Source: Drosophila pseudoobscura (taxonomy: Eukaryota > Arthropoda > Insecta > Diptera > Drosophilidae). From it: a stretch of DNA of 64,000 nt. Shown in pieces: positions 56,201-64,000 of the stretch (position 1 is its first letter; each line of letters begins with the position of its first letter). The notes under the pieces are model-generated. The model was not told the origin of the DNA. It was given only the letters and a program-made list of their open reading frames with translations, and made no database searches. Where the stretch lies: NCBI RefSeq assembly GCF_009870125.1, contig NC_046683.1:56807869-56871868 (forward strand), read 5' to 3'. Both the position numbers and the translations under genes were made by a program.

Positions 56201-59200
56201 AAAACCGTTTGTTTGGCTCAGCGAATATGTGGAACAAAACAAATTGACGAAAAACGGCACGGCTCTTTGCCCGGGCGTAAGTGTTTGTGTGTTGTGCTAT
56301 CGGAGGCGGCATCTGAGAGCGGGAGAGCGGAAGAGCGGGAGGGAGGACAGCAAGGCGCAAAATACGAATACGTAAGTCGTTTATGCAACGATTTCATTGG
56401 GTTTTACGTAATTCACAATTAATTCGAGATTCCAAATGGATTTACGCGGGATTCGATTCCAATTATCGGCTAATTAAAAGAGTTCCCGCGCGCCTCTACA
56501 ATGGTGGATTCAGAAAGAAACGTGCTTAGGGTTTGCCTACCCTTTGGAAAAAATGAGCTGTAATTCGTTAACAGACTCCTGTCCGCCCATATCTTTGTTG
56601 CATCCTTGATTGAGCGCATCCTTAGTTCGTTCAACCCCAATCCCCAATGCAAACCAACTTTTTAATGAAAATGAATTGCCTAAAGTTTGAGAACATAACA
56701 AACAATCAACCATTTCCGCACAGAGTTCTCAATATGTGAAGCTCTGTTTCAGGGTCAAACACGAACTACGACGCAAAAAAACTTTCCCAGACCAGATTAA
56801 GGCGTAAATCGTATTTGGAATAAAGTACGGTAGAGGGCTCCCACACCAAACATAAACCACGAACGCCTACGACACCCGAATAATGAGGTCACGTGCCGAG
56901 ACCAGAGGGCACGCCACCCACGGCGGTCGCCAGCAGTCTAATATCGGTTCGGCTGCCGGATTTTAATGCTTAATAACAGTCACAATCCTTAACTCTCTCT
57001 ATCGTTCGCCTTGCTCTTCGATTTTCAGGCTTTAAGTGTGCAAAAATGCACCATAAATTTGATTTTTACGATGCGATGGCCATTTAGAGATGCGTTTTCA
57101 CTTAACCATTTTTTTATGGGGCTGTCAAGAGCCTCGGCGCTACCCATGTGCACAGAGAGATTCGACTTAATGGGAGTGCAGCTGCTGCTACAAGGACCAT
57201 CATTAATATTCAGAAATCAATCCGAGGGCCGCCGCTGCCATCATCAAAATATTTCAAGTCCAAAACGTGCCGAGTGGAATATACGATGCCAAAAAAGCGG
57301 GATTGGTTGCAATATACGCAATATATAGCAGGAGTGCAATGGAGCGAGACTGCAAAGGACCAGGATATTCGGAGTACTGCATAGTCACGCACATATGTAT
57401 GCATGTACCCACTCATAAGCAGACTTCAAACGGAATTACTGGCTTCGTTTCGTTTTAATATTGACTCCATTTACGTGACCAAATTAGCCCACTTGTTTAA
57501 ACATTAACTTCTAATGGAAATTGCTGAACGAAAGCTCTTTTATGGAGAAGGTGTTCCCCTTCACGATCGATCGGAAGCTTTTAGCTTGGGACAGCAGGAT
57601 CCACGTTTCCTGGTAACGCGTGAAATTTAAAGTGAGATGGAAACTTTCCAACCACTGAACGGTCTCATTTTTCACTTTTTCGTTTTTCCCGCTTCTCTAT
57701 TCTCTGTTTTCTTTTTCCGGCTAATTGCGGTGCCGTTCATAACGCCGCTCGAGTGTCAAGCTGAGAATTTTGTGGCATAGGAATAAAAAACCGCCAGCGT
57801 GGCGCAACCATAAATCAAGATGCAGGCGTGTCGCATCCAAAAAAAAAAAACAAAAACAAAGAAATAAAAAAAAAACGTTGAATATTGTAGCGGCCCCTGT
57901 CTGTCAGCTTTCATCAGCGGGGAAAGTGGCAACAAATTAACTGCCAGGCCCAGCGCCCACCGCCCACCGCCCACTTGCCAAACACACATGCACAGACACG
58001 CACAAACACGCACGCGAACAGAGATAGATTGTCGAGCGATAAGTGCCAGGGCAATAGAGGGAGAGAAACATACATACATACGTGGCTGGTGACAAACGTT
58101 TAATTAGTTTTACAAGTGTGTCGACAAATTGGCACGGCCTCTGTCTCTCAAAGTGGATTTGTTGTCACTCTTTTGACAAATTAGCAATTTTCGGCTGTGC
58201 TGTAATCAACACAATCGGGGGTATGGTATCGATAGCACGCCACCGATAACATGTCTAAAGTTCGCTTTCAGATTTACGGCATGCGGCACACCGGACACGG
58301 GCACGGGACACGGCCCTCGGCACACGTCCCGAAATGCTTTTGGACAATACTCACACTTATCATCTTTGCTCATATTTCCAATAGACGCTAATTTGGCAGC
58401 GTTCAGTGATCGTGTTTCCAATGGAGATTTGATGGATGGGACGGCTGCGATCAATCAAGGCTGGAGAGTGGAGAGACACGCGGAACGGACACTTCTAACC
58501 GCTACATAGGCTGGGAATATTCTGTTAGGGCCCGAAATGCTGCACGAACGCCAACGCTTGCCGCACGATTTATCTACGAAAACTCCAAGATAATGACTGA
58601 AATGAACCACTTTTGCTAGGGTTCCCTCCTCTCTTTATATCTGGGTGTGGGTTGGCCTGGCCCCTGTGTCTGTGGTACTATATTGTATTATATTTCATTT
58701 CAGATAACTCGGTTATCAGTTATCAGCTGATGGCAGCACCCAAATCTGGGCAGGGGGCCTCGTTGAGATGGGGTCTGGGATGGGTTCTGGAATGGGGATG
58801 GGGATGGGCCAAGCAGTTGTCTGACTGTTCATTAAGTACAACTCTATATGGCGTAATCCACTAATATGTACACTATTTGCTCTCAGTTATTATTATTATT
58901 ACTGTTCTTATTTGTGTTCTTATCGCGATTTCTGTGTTGTCAGATTGTTGAAAGGCAGACAACACTTTGAGTGGGGCCTTAGCCTCAAAAAATAGCTTTG
59001 AATGGGCTTGTCTTGGGCTTTAGAGGAGACAGTAGATGAGTACTTCTGATTTATTCTGCCTTTACATATGTTTGTATCTTTTGCTTTCCAAAAGATTCCC
59101 TCGAATTTTCCAATGGGTACTAAAATATCAATAAAACATTTCATAGTATGATTGATAAATGAATATTAATGAACAGGTGATAATATTTACTACCAAACGG

Positions 59201-62200
59201 ATATGAAGGGGCTATGCTGGAGTTTATAGAGATAACATGATACATTGTACATATATACTAGTAAGAATGGACTGAACTCATTTGAATTGTCAAATGTTGC
59301 CAAATCGCAAAACCACTTCTCCTAAGCTGCGTACTTTGAGAATCGCATAGAAAGGCGCTTAGAACTTTTAATCTTAGTTTCCATACCATATCTAAATTTT
59401 GAATAGAATAAAACCCATAATACCCAGCACTTCAGTGAGTCACTCCAGCCATCGGTTACCTCTTTCGCGCAAATATTTGCTGGATATTAACAGTCTGACA
59501 GGGCCATGTCATGTGAAAGTGTCCGAAGAGATTTCAATATGATAAGTTCTGCTCAAGACACATTTGCCTGTCAGCCAAGAAATGTGTCACTTGGCTGATG
59601 GATGGGCTGATGCTGATCCCACAGTTGGCCAGAAATCAAGAGCGTCTTATCTGATCCAAACACTTTTCGAGGTAAATCTCCATAGCCATGAGAGCGTGGT
59701 TCATTTCGCATAATGTTGTTAGTTGTGGCTGTGTGGCAAGTATCTGCATCTCTGCTCTCTACATATATTCATGATAGTCGATTTTTATTTCCCCGCTAAT
59801 TGGGCACGTGATTTGTGGGTGTCAGCTATCTCTTGCTCTGCCTCGCCTTCTGCCTCACCTTCATTGGTATTTGTGGCTACCACCATTCGTACTCGTATCT
59901 GGCCCAAAAAGAAGGAGGCGCGTTAATTAAATTTCAACTCGATTATGGCTATCGTGATTAGATTATAGCCGCATTTCTACAGTCATTGTTTTGTTGTTTG
60001 CTGAAAGCGGACAAGTAATAAAAATACCTCAAACAGCGCCCCAGTATACTCGTAATATCCATCTATCTTAAAGTGTCAGTGGACCTGTCCGAGCGGCAGC
60101 TAAAATTAGTTGGCTGCACACTTAAAATTATATTTTTAGCAAAACACAAAACATGAAAAAGGCGGTCAGCATTTTGGCCAGTCTAAATTTGAACAGAACA
60201 TTGCAGTCCGATGTACTCTAAGAAGATTGCGTATACGCGGAGTGGGCCTATCCCGAAATGTGTAGTCCCCTTGAGGGTCGAACAGAAGACGGCTTCCTCC
60301 CAGATAATACTCGTACACTTGCTGTATTTATCCACAGAACAGATCAATTATAATCTGGTTAAACCTCAATTCTGCTCAACAGCTCACCTGAATATCAGAC
60401 AGAGGTCACTGCTCTACTCTCTTTGTTTTCACACAAATATTTCATTTTGTTGATTTTTGTGACTTACCTGTTATTTCCACCTCTGTAAATGGTTTCTTTT
60501 TGACAGACTGCAAAACGAGAGTGAAAATCAAATAGATTAAAACCTGAATTTAGCAGAATTTTCGGGTTTTTGTTGTATTTACCTTGGTGGCTCGTTTGCC
60601 CAGCAGAGCTGTTCCCAGCATCTGAAAAAATAGACATAAAAGAATACAGATTAAATATACATACTAGGTACATATAAAATACAGTCAAGAGAAAATGTTA
60701 GTCGGGGTGTGCAGAAAAAGCATTGCATATTTTTGAGCTGAAGCATCGCCGTTGATGGACGATGGGGGAGGTACGGAATGGGGCAGATGACGATGAAGGC
60801 AGATACACAATTGTATTTTTGATTTACATCTTGTCTTAATAGACTAATGTCTGGCCCGACTGACGTTTTATTTTTGACATTTTGTCTATTACGCTGTTAT
60901 TTTAGCACCCATTCTATTTTAATTCGATTTGGGATCGAGGTATTCCCAGCATTCGGGCAACAAAGACCCCAGAGAAGTGAAAATGCAGTCAATTGTCACC
61001 TCAAATAACAATCTCGAAGCGAAGATTCCTTGATGGGATTAGATATTTATAAGTTAATTAATTGAGGGGAATGTTTTTGTGATTTTCCATTGTTTTTCCT
61101 CGCGCAAAACCAAATCCAATTACGTCGTCAGTTGAAAGTATTTCAGCAATTTTTGATTAATTACGAAATTGCACAACGAGAGTGCTAAAAATATACATAC
61201 ATATACATTTACGAAAATACTAAGTATATAATTCAATATCAGATTTAAATATGAAAGAGTTTCATCCACGGTACATTGAAAATTCGCATTTCTTTTTGCC
61301 CCAGTGAAATGAGAAGAAAATCGATTAGCGCTTAATTCAATCATGTCCGAATTTGTTTATTTTGTGTCACGTTTTATTTTGTTTTCAATTTTGTGTTTAT
61401 TTCAAGAGAATTTAAGGTGCAGAAATATCAATTAGTAAGTCATTTTGGGGGAAAATGGAAGTGGTATTTCTGCCTACTTCTCTATGGGTATGAAAATATT
61501 TCCTTTTATCGTGCGGTATTAAAATTGAATTGTCTGAACAATGAGAAGAATACCCTTATTATAATTAAATAAATCTAATTCAGACCTACATATGTACCTA
61601 TGGTACATACATACATGGTAATTGTAATGCAGCAGATGCTCTCATGGCTCGCTCGGCAGTTCTGTGAGGTCTTGGCCCAGGTTAGTTATCTCCGAGAGAC
61701 CAATCAGTTGGTCAAAGACCGATCCAGGCATTGCTCACGTGCCAAGTGGCATAAAATGAAAACAAATTAATAAATTTACACAAAGACTGACATGTTTAAT
61801 GCTCGCTTAAGTTTAATAGCATTTTTCGTTGACACTTTTCCACTAAAATGTACCTGCTTTAATTTGATCGTATTCAAGATGTACGATTCTGCGAGTATAA
61901 ACAGTTTTTTTATGCGAATATTATGCCTTGCCAAAAGCATAAATTTTCGTCTGGTTTGTCAAAATATATTATGGAATTTTGATAGACTTGGTAGCCCTGA
62001 ATGAAAATACATATCAAATACATATCTACTTATAAATATTTCCACGCTTAGTGCGCACATCATAATTTGTTGGATGAATTTCAAATATACAAATCGCCAG
62101 AGTAAAGAAAAGTTAATAATCGCCAGTGTTTAGATTACGTATATACATATATAGAATCCGATAAACAATGGACTTTTTAATGCCGCAAAACAGCACCGAA

Positions 62201-63117
62201 ACGCATTTTGGATGCCTAGAGACTTGCACATCAAGAAGCAATTATGGGCCATTTTCTATGTCATAATGAATCCCGGACTCTAGACTCCGCCACGACACGA
62301 ACACGAAAAGCCAATTTGCCAACGGCACATGTAGATATATTCATATATATATATAGACATATACGTACGAGTTTATCTCATAGATGTATGGCTGTCTGTG
62401 CACTTTAATGATGTGTTCTCGCTACAATGTTATTGGCTGCGACAGAGACGCGTTTTATGGCCCGGCCTCCTTGGGGGAAATGGTCTGTAATGCTGTCGAA
62501 CGACTTGAGCGGCGTTTATCGCTGGCAAGATTTTAGTTTTCCCCATTTAATGGTTGCTCACATTTAAAACAATTGACTATTACGGAGAAAGGTGCAACTT
62601 TGTTGGCTTGAAACTTGAGCTTTGTCCCCAGAATGGGCTGAGAGGTACTAAGATACCTGAAGATGATACTTAAAGTGCATATTTAATAATAAATATAATT
62701 TAATGAGCAACTCAATCAAAAAATAACAAATGACCCTGATAAACAAATTAACGAATTGTAGTACAAATATTGTTTTTAAAATGTATTTATAGATACCGCG
62801 AAGATTGGGTGATGGGGGGAGAGCAACAAATATTAATATTTGCCCATAACAAAAAAAAAAAACAGATTGTGTATGCCAGGGGAGGCAGCTTTAGTGCCTG
62901 CCAGACGGAGAACGAAAGTTTGTTGCCTTCATGGAATAGCGATTAAGCAAATATTTAGACAAATGCGAGTCAAATTGGGTTGAGTGGAGATCGGTTCGGT
63001 GTGGTGTGTGGTATGGAGTATCAGAATGAATGAATGTGTCTCCAAGGTTCAAGGGTCTCTCTCCCTGGGTGCAGCACTCACCTTCAGCTGATGACGTAGT
63101 CCACTCATTGGGCTCAT
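41215..63117 (-). CDS. Eip63F-1: EF-hand calcium-binding protein, ecdysone-induced 63F-1
   Basis: The longest form joins 63117-63082, 60621-60583, 60507-60468, 50004-49861, 43442-43289, 43193-43045 and 41237-41215 to 194 aa; every junction is GT-AG and in frame. Eip63F-1 is a calmodulin-superfamily protein induced by ecdysone in larval tissues, including salivary gland. It has four EF-hands. Loop 1 is DRNRDGRVTANE, loop 2 is degenerate (SGNGLINEAEF, no leading Asp), loop 3 is DRDGNGFITRDE and loop 4 DLDQDGRINYEE. It ends EEFTRLLL, with the last exon only 23 bases. An in-frame TAA directly precedes ATG 63117. Exons 60621 (begins MLGTALLGKRATK) and 60507 give a basic N-terminus (SVKKKPFTEVEIT). 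Two other first exons are listed separately. Confidence 0.93.
41238..43044 (-). other. Eip63F-1 last intron
   Basis: 1.8 kb. Contains a possible short secreted-type ORF (41616-41900), a G-run motif on the + strand (42389-42413), a GCCACA-like hexamer repeat (42869-42930) and CA tracts. No other gene seen. Confidence 0.5.
41616..41900 (-). CDS. Possible short secreted or membrane peptide, 94 aa
   Basis: ATG at 41898-41900. The N-terminus MVLLLLLISVDYYWSG has the hydrophobic core of a signal peptide, and a second hydrophobic run (WIVAPLLTFCLALFSV) is near residues 50-65. The C-terminus is NTYTYTPGGPYLVSSS. A GTAGAT donor and a CTGAG acceptor inside would also give a shorter in-frame protein without the second hydrophobic run. 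Short secreted peptides are common nested genes in flies, but codon use is not distinctive. I do not recognise it and it may be chance. Confidence 0.25.
   Translation of the reverse strand: MVLLLLLISVDYYWSGSIAKSISTETSVDIFPLYIPSIEGIPYSEYRPWIVAPLLTFCLALFSVRSAETAMCWRIGQRNTYTYTPGGPYLVSSS
45442..45933 (+). CDS. Unrecognised small split gene nested in Eip63F-1 (possible frameshift)
   Basis: Exons 45577-45663 (TFYGIASEGEDVSNSGTISV), 45726-45839 (ICRRLVESLSRKTNISRSLS... to FEMID) and 45891-45933 (KTAISGRIISGSKN, stop) are separated by introns of 62 and 51 bases with good acceptors (TCTGCATTCAG, TTGTCTACAG) and a CTAAC branch site. A 54-base intron (45523-45576) precedes them, joining KDKSKDNENGAVV to TFYG. 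All three introns are phase 2. The probable start, ATG 45442 (MAASLSVLPAKKDKK), is one base out of frame with KDKSKDNENG across the A-run at 45481-45486. So this is a pseudogene, an assembly error, or a gene with another first exon. About 105 aa, basic; no domain recognised. It is transcribed opposite to its host. Confidence 0.55.
48176..48355 (+). CDS. Possible small ORF, 59 aa
   Basis: ATG 48176 (MASESVAKSAFDTVNTTALL) to TAG 48355. A CAGGGCTACCAGTGTTG stretch 20-40 bases upstream resembles a fly core-promoter word. It could also be noise. An ATTATAG acceptor inside may instead mark an exon. No family recognised. Confidence 0.2.
   Translation: MASESVAKSAFDTVNTTALLLSFIIGNSTDFQPFFRTVCRARVDACVRVLDFCKLAGYL
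50005..53995 (-). other. Eip63F-1 intron between the common exon and the MDHK exon (4.0 kb)
   Basis: No gene seen. Holds a CCCTAT hexamer repeat (51420-51442), CA/GT tracts near 52690 and 51120, and a TTTGTATTTG-type repeat near 53367-53415. Confidence 0.5.
53996..54029 (-). CDS. Eip63F-1: Eip63F-1 alternative first coding exon (MDHKEIASQVR)
   Basis: ATG at 54027-54029 opens 11 codons plus one base, ended by donor GAG/GTGAGC. The overhang G joins AT of the common exon at 50004 to give Asp, the same join as in the long form, so the product is MDHKEIASQVRD then LRTAFDLLDRNRDG: 167 aa. A TATA box (TATATAAAA on the minus strand, 54065-54057) lies only 28-36 bases upstream of the ATG. Confidence 0.8.
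54057..54065 (-). promoter_or_regulatory. TATA box for the MDHK form of Eip63F-1
   Basis: TATATAAAA on the minus strand. With the usual 30-base spacing the start of transcription would fall at about 54035, leaving a leader of only a handful of bases, unless the true start is different. Confidence 0.5.
54066..58354 (-). other. Eip63F-1 upstream/intron DNA, MDHK to MSKDDK exons
   Basis: Contains three nuclear-receptor half-sites (54489-54494, 54520-54525, 54540-54545), a GGTTC repeat (about 55387-55424), a TA tract (55803-55819), a CA tract (55876-55888) and a TC tract (56083-56101). A 60-codon ORF starts at 54828 but is not convincing. Confidence 0.45.
58355..58373 (-). CDS. Eip63F-1: Eip63F-1 alternative first coding exon (MSKDDK)
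   Basis: ATG at 58371-58373, six codons plus one base, then donor T/GTGAGT. Joined to the exon at 50004, T plus AT makes Tyr, giving MSKDDKY then LRTAFDLLD: 162 aa. Phase agrees with the other first exons. The short length makes this less certain than MDHK. Confidence 0.55.
58374..60467 (-). other. Eip63F-1 intron between the MSKDDK exon and exon 60468
   Basis: About 2.1 kb. G-rich GGGATGGGG run on the + strand near 58770-58810. Otherwise AT-rich with nothing recognisable. Confidence 0.45.
60625..63081 (-). other. Eip63F-1 first coding intron
   Basis: 2.5 kb, AT-rich, with ATACAT tracts near 61187-61207 and 62335-62365. A GC-rich island at 61630-61740 carries a 29-codon ORF listed below. 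Confidence 0.45.
61642..61731 (-). CDS. Possible 29-codon small ORF in a GC-rich island
   Basis: ATG 61729-61731 to TGA 61642-61644. It begins MPGSVFDQLIGLSEITNLGQ and continues with an acidic, Leu-rich tail. Codon use is fly-like (CTG, GGC, GAC, GAG) and stands out from the AT-rich intron around it. It is on the same strand as Eip63F-1, so it could be a leader exon ORF, an independent short peptide, or chance. The opposite strand also has a 44-codon frame here. Confidence 0.3.
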   Translation of the reverse strand: MPGSVFDQLIGLSEITNLGQDLTELPSEP

Positions 63118-63600
63118 TTAATATTCAATATTGATGATACCGGAGATGAGGATAAGCAAAGCGTACAGCAAATGAGGAGATGCCTCAACAAGTGATTGCT
63201 TGGTGCCGGTGGGGTAGAAAGGGGGCCGCTTTTGGCCTAGTTTCTGTGTTGGTTATTTATCGCTATATTTACAAACACTTAAATGGACTTTAAATATTGT
63301 ATGTATATGTTCGATTGACGGCACTTTTACACTTTTTTACGTATTCTGATTTACTTTGCAACTGAATCCCAAGAATGTCTGAAAACTGGAGCATTTACAG
63401 TATGAATAATAGTAGATAAATCAAATTCTTTTTCTCTTATTAATGGTTTGTTTTTTGCTCAATAAATGGATATTGTCGCTATAGAATTTTTCGGTTTCGG
63501 TGCGCGCGCGATCTGTCGACGATCGTCTCGCCACGGAATCCCAAACAATATTGAACAGTTTGCTCGAAAAGCTGCCAAAAAGTGAACAGCGAAAACCAAA
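63118..63600. promoter_or_regulatory. Divergent promoter region, Eip63F-1 long form and + strand gene
   Basis: About 480 bases. The right end (63490-63600) looks like a fly 5'UTR (GTGAACAGCGAAAACCAAA before ATG). The left end is the Eip63F-1 leader. A GCGCGCGC run is at 63501-63508. Confidence 0.4.
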
Positions 63601-63760
63601 ATGTTGTCGAAACAGCAGTTTGGAGAGAGCCGGAGATCTCTCTGCCTCTCTCGGAGATCTTACGGCGCAGGAACTAAGAAATCTCGCCTCGTTCTGGGGA
63701 TTTCAGAAAAGATGCAAAGAGAGAACCAGGAAGAAAGAGGTACGAAGGAAGGAAAGTACG
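63601..63760 (+). CDS. First coding exon of an unidentified + strand gene
   Basis: ATG 63601 has a strong fly context (CCAAAATG) and is the first ATG after a typical leader. It opens MLSKQQFGESRRSLCLSRRS and continues basic and Ser-rich to a good donor (TACG/GTAAGC at 63761); an earlier donor GTACGA at 63740 is also possible. Unspliced, the frame stops at 63795. The rest of the gene lies beyond the window. There is no signal peptide or domain. I cannot name it. Confidence 0.5.
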
Positions 63761-63795
63761 GTAAGCAAACCAATTATAAATACTGTGTATCTTAG

Positions 63796-64000
63796 AAAAC
63801 ATTTCAGAAGCTGGAAAGTTGTAGCAAGGCAGCCCGCAAGTTCGCCTTAAATAGACATTGCTTAACTGGGGTTTTTGTTAAACCTTTACTTATTTAGTTT
63901 AGACTTTTGAAACTGGGACAAGTAAATGAATTAAATTAATCAATTACTTCTAGTATTTTCTGACAGTATACATGAGTACCGCTAATCTGATATAACCTGA
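63796..64000. other. Right-edge DNA, probable intron
   Basis: AT-rich, no coding frame; probably the first intron of the gene starting at 63601. Confidence 0.3.

Noticed and set aside
55949-56422. 157-codon + strand frame
   Set aside because: Ser/Leu repeats come from the TC microsatellite; no start context or homology.
57011-57384. Possible + strand exons after a strong TTTTCAG acceptor at 57028
   Set aside because: Three frames are partly open, none with good codon use or a donor partner; most likely intron noise.

Overview
This is a segment of a Drosophila genome (subgenus Sophophora by codon use and protein identity). It has short GT-AG introns, DRE (TATCGATA) and GGTCACAC core-promoter motifs, and proteins nearly identical to Drosophila melanogaster ones. 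Spliced alpha-spectrin comes to exactly 2415 codons and Sc2 to 302. The genes belong to Muller element D (melanogaster 3L), but the order differs from melanogaster as I remember it. Genes at 1-21.6 kb belong to the 62B neighbourhood (PolD2, LSm8, mRpL46, alpha-Spec, dlt). Genes from 24 kb on belong to the 63 region (Lamtor4, Ccz1, Ubi-p63E, Sc2, ida, Tom22/mge, Eip63F-1). That points to a species outside the melanogaster subgroup, perhaps the obscura group, where this arm is X-linked; the species guess is weak.

Layout. 1-0.8 kb: 5' part of an ankyrin-repeat gene (-), cut by the window edge. 1.3-4.7 kb: a small unknown gene (+), PolD2 (+), LSm8 (-), mRpL46 (+). 5.6-17 kb: alpha-Spec (-), five coding exons. 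17.9-21.6 kb: dlt/codanin-1 (-), one exon. 21.6-24 kb: non-coding, the likely rearrangement junction. 24-26.2 kb: Lamtor4 (+) and Ccz1 (-), convergent. 26.6-29.5 kb: Ubi-p63E polyubiquitin (-), nine repeats and a 5'UTR intron. 29.5-31.5 kb: divergent Ubi/Sc2 intergenic region rich in short repeats. 31.5-36.9 kb: Sc2 (+), ida/APC5 (+), Tom22 (-). 37.2-38.8 kb: three copies of a dispersed repeat, with a fourth inverted copy at 31.2 kb. 41.2-63.1 kb: Eip63F-1 (-), an EF-hand gene with about 22 kb of coding span, large introns and at least three alternative N-termini. 63.6 kb: 5' end of an unidentified + strand gene.

Most genes are housekeeping: DNA replication (PolD2), U6 snRNP (LSm8), mitochondrial translation and import (mRpL46, Tom22), membrane skeleton (alpha-Spec), H3-H4 chaperone control (dlt), lysosome signalling and Rab7 activation (Lamtor4, Ccz1), ubiquitin supply and APC/C (Ubi-p63E, ida), very-long-chain fatty acids (Sc2). 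Eip63F-1 is the one hormone-regulated, tissue-type gene, and it holds most of the non-coding DNA.

The least expected observation is a small split gene on the + strand inside an Eip63F-1 intron (45.44-45.93 kb). Three consecutive minimal introns keep one reading frame to a stop, but there is a one-base A-run frameshift near its N-terminus. Other candidates are a probable broken or cryptic cassette exon in alpha-Spec, a 29-codon ORF at 61.7 kb, paired palindromes in and upstream of Ubi-p63E, and two near-identical promoter modules facing apart from Ubi-p63E and Sc2.
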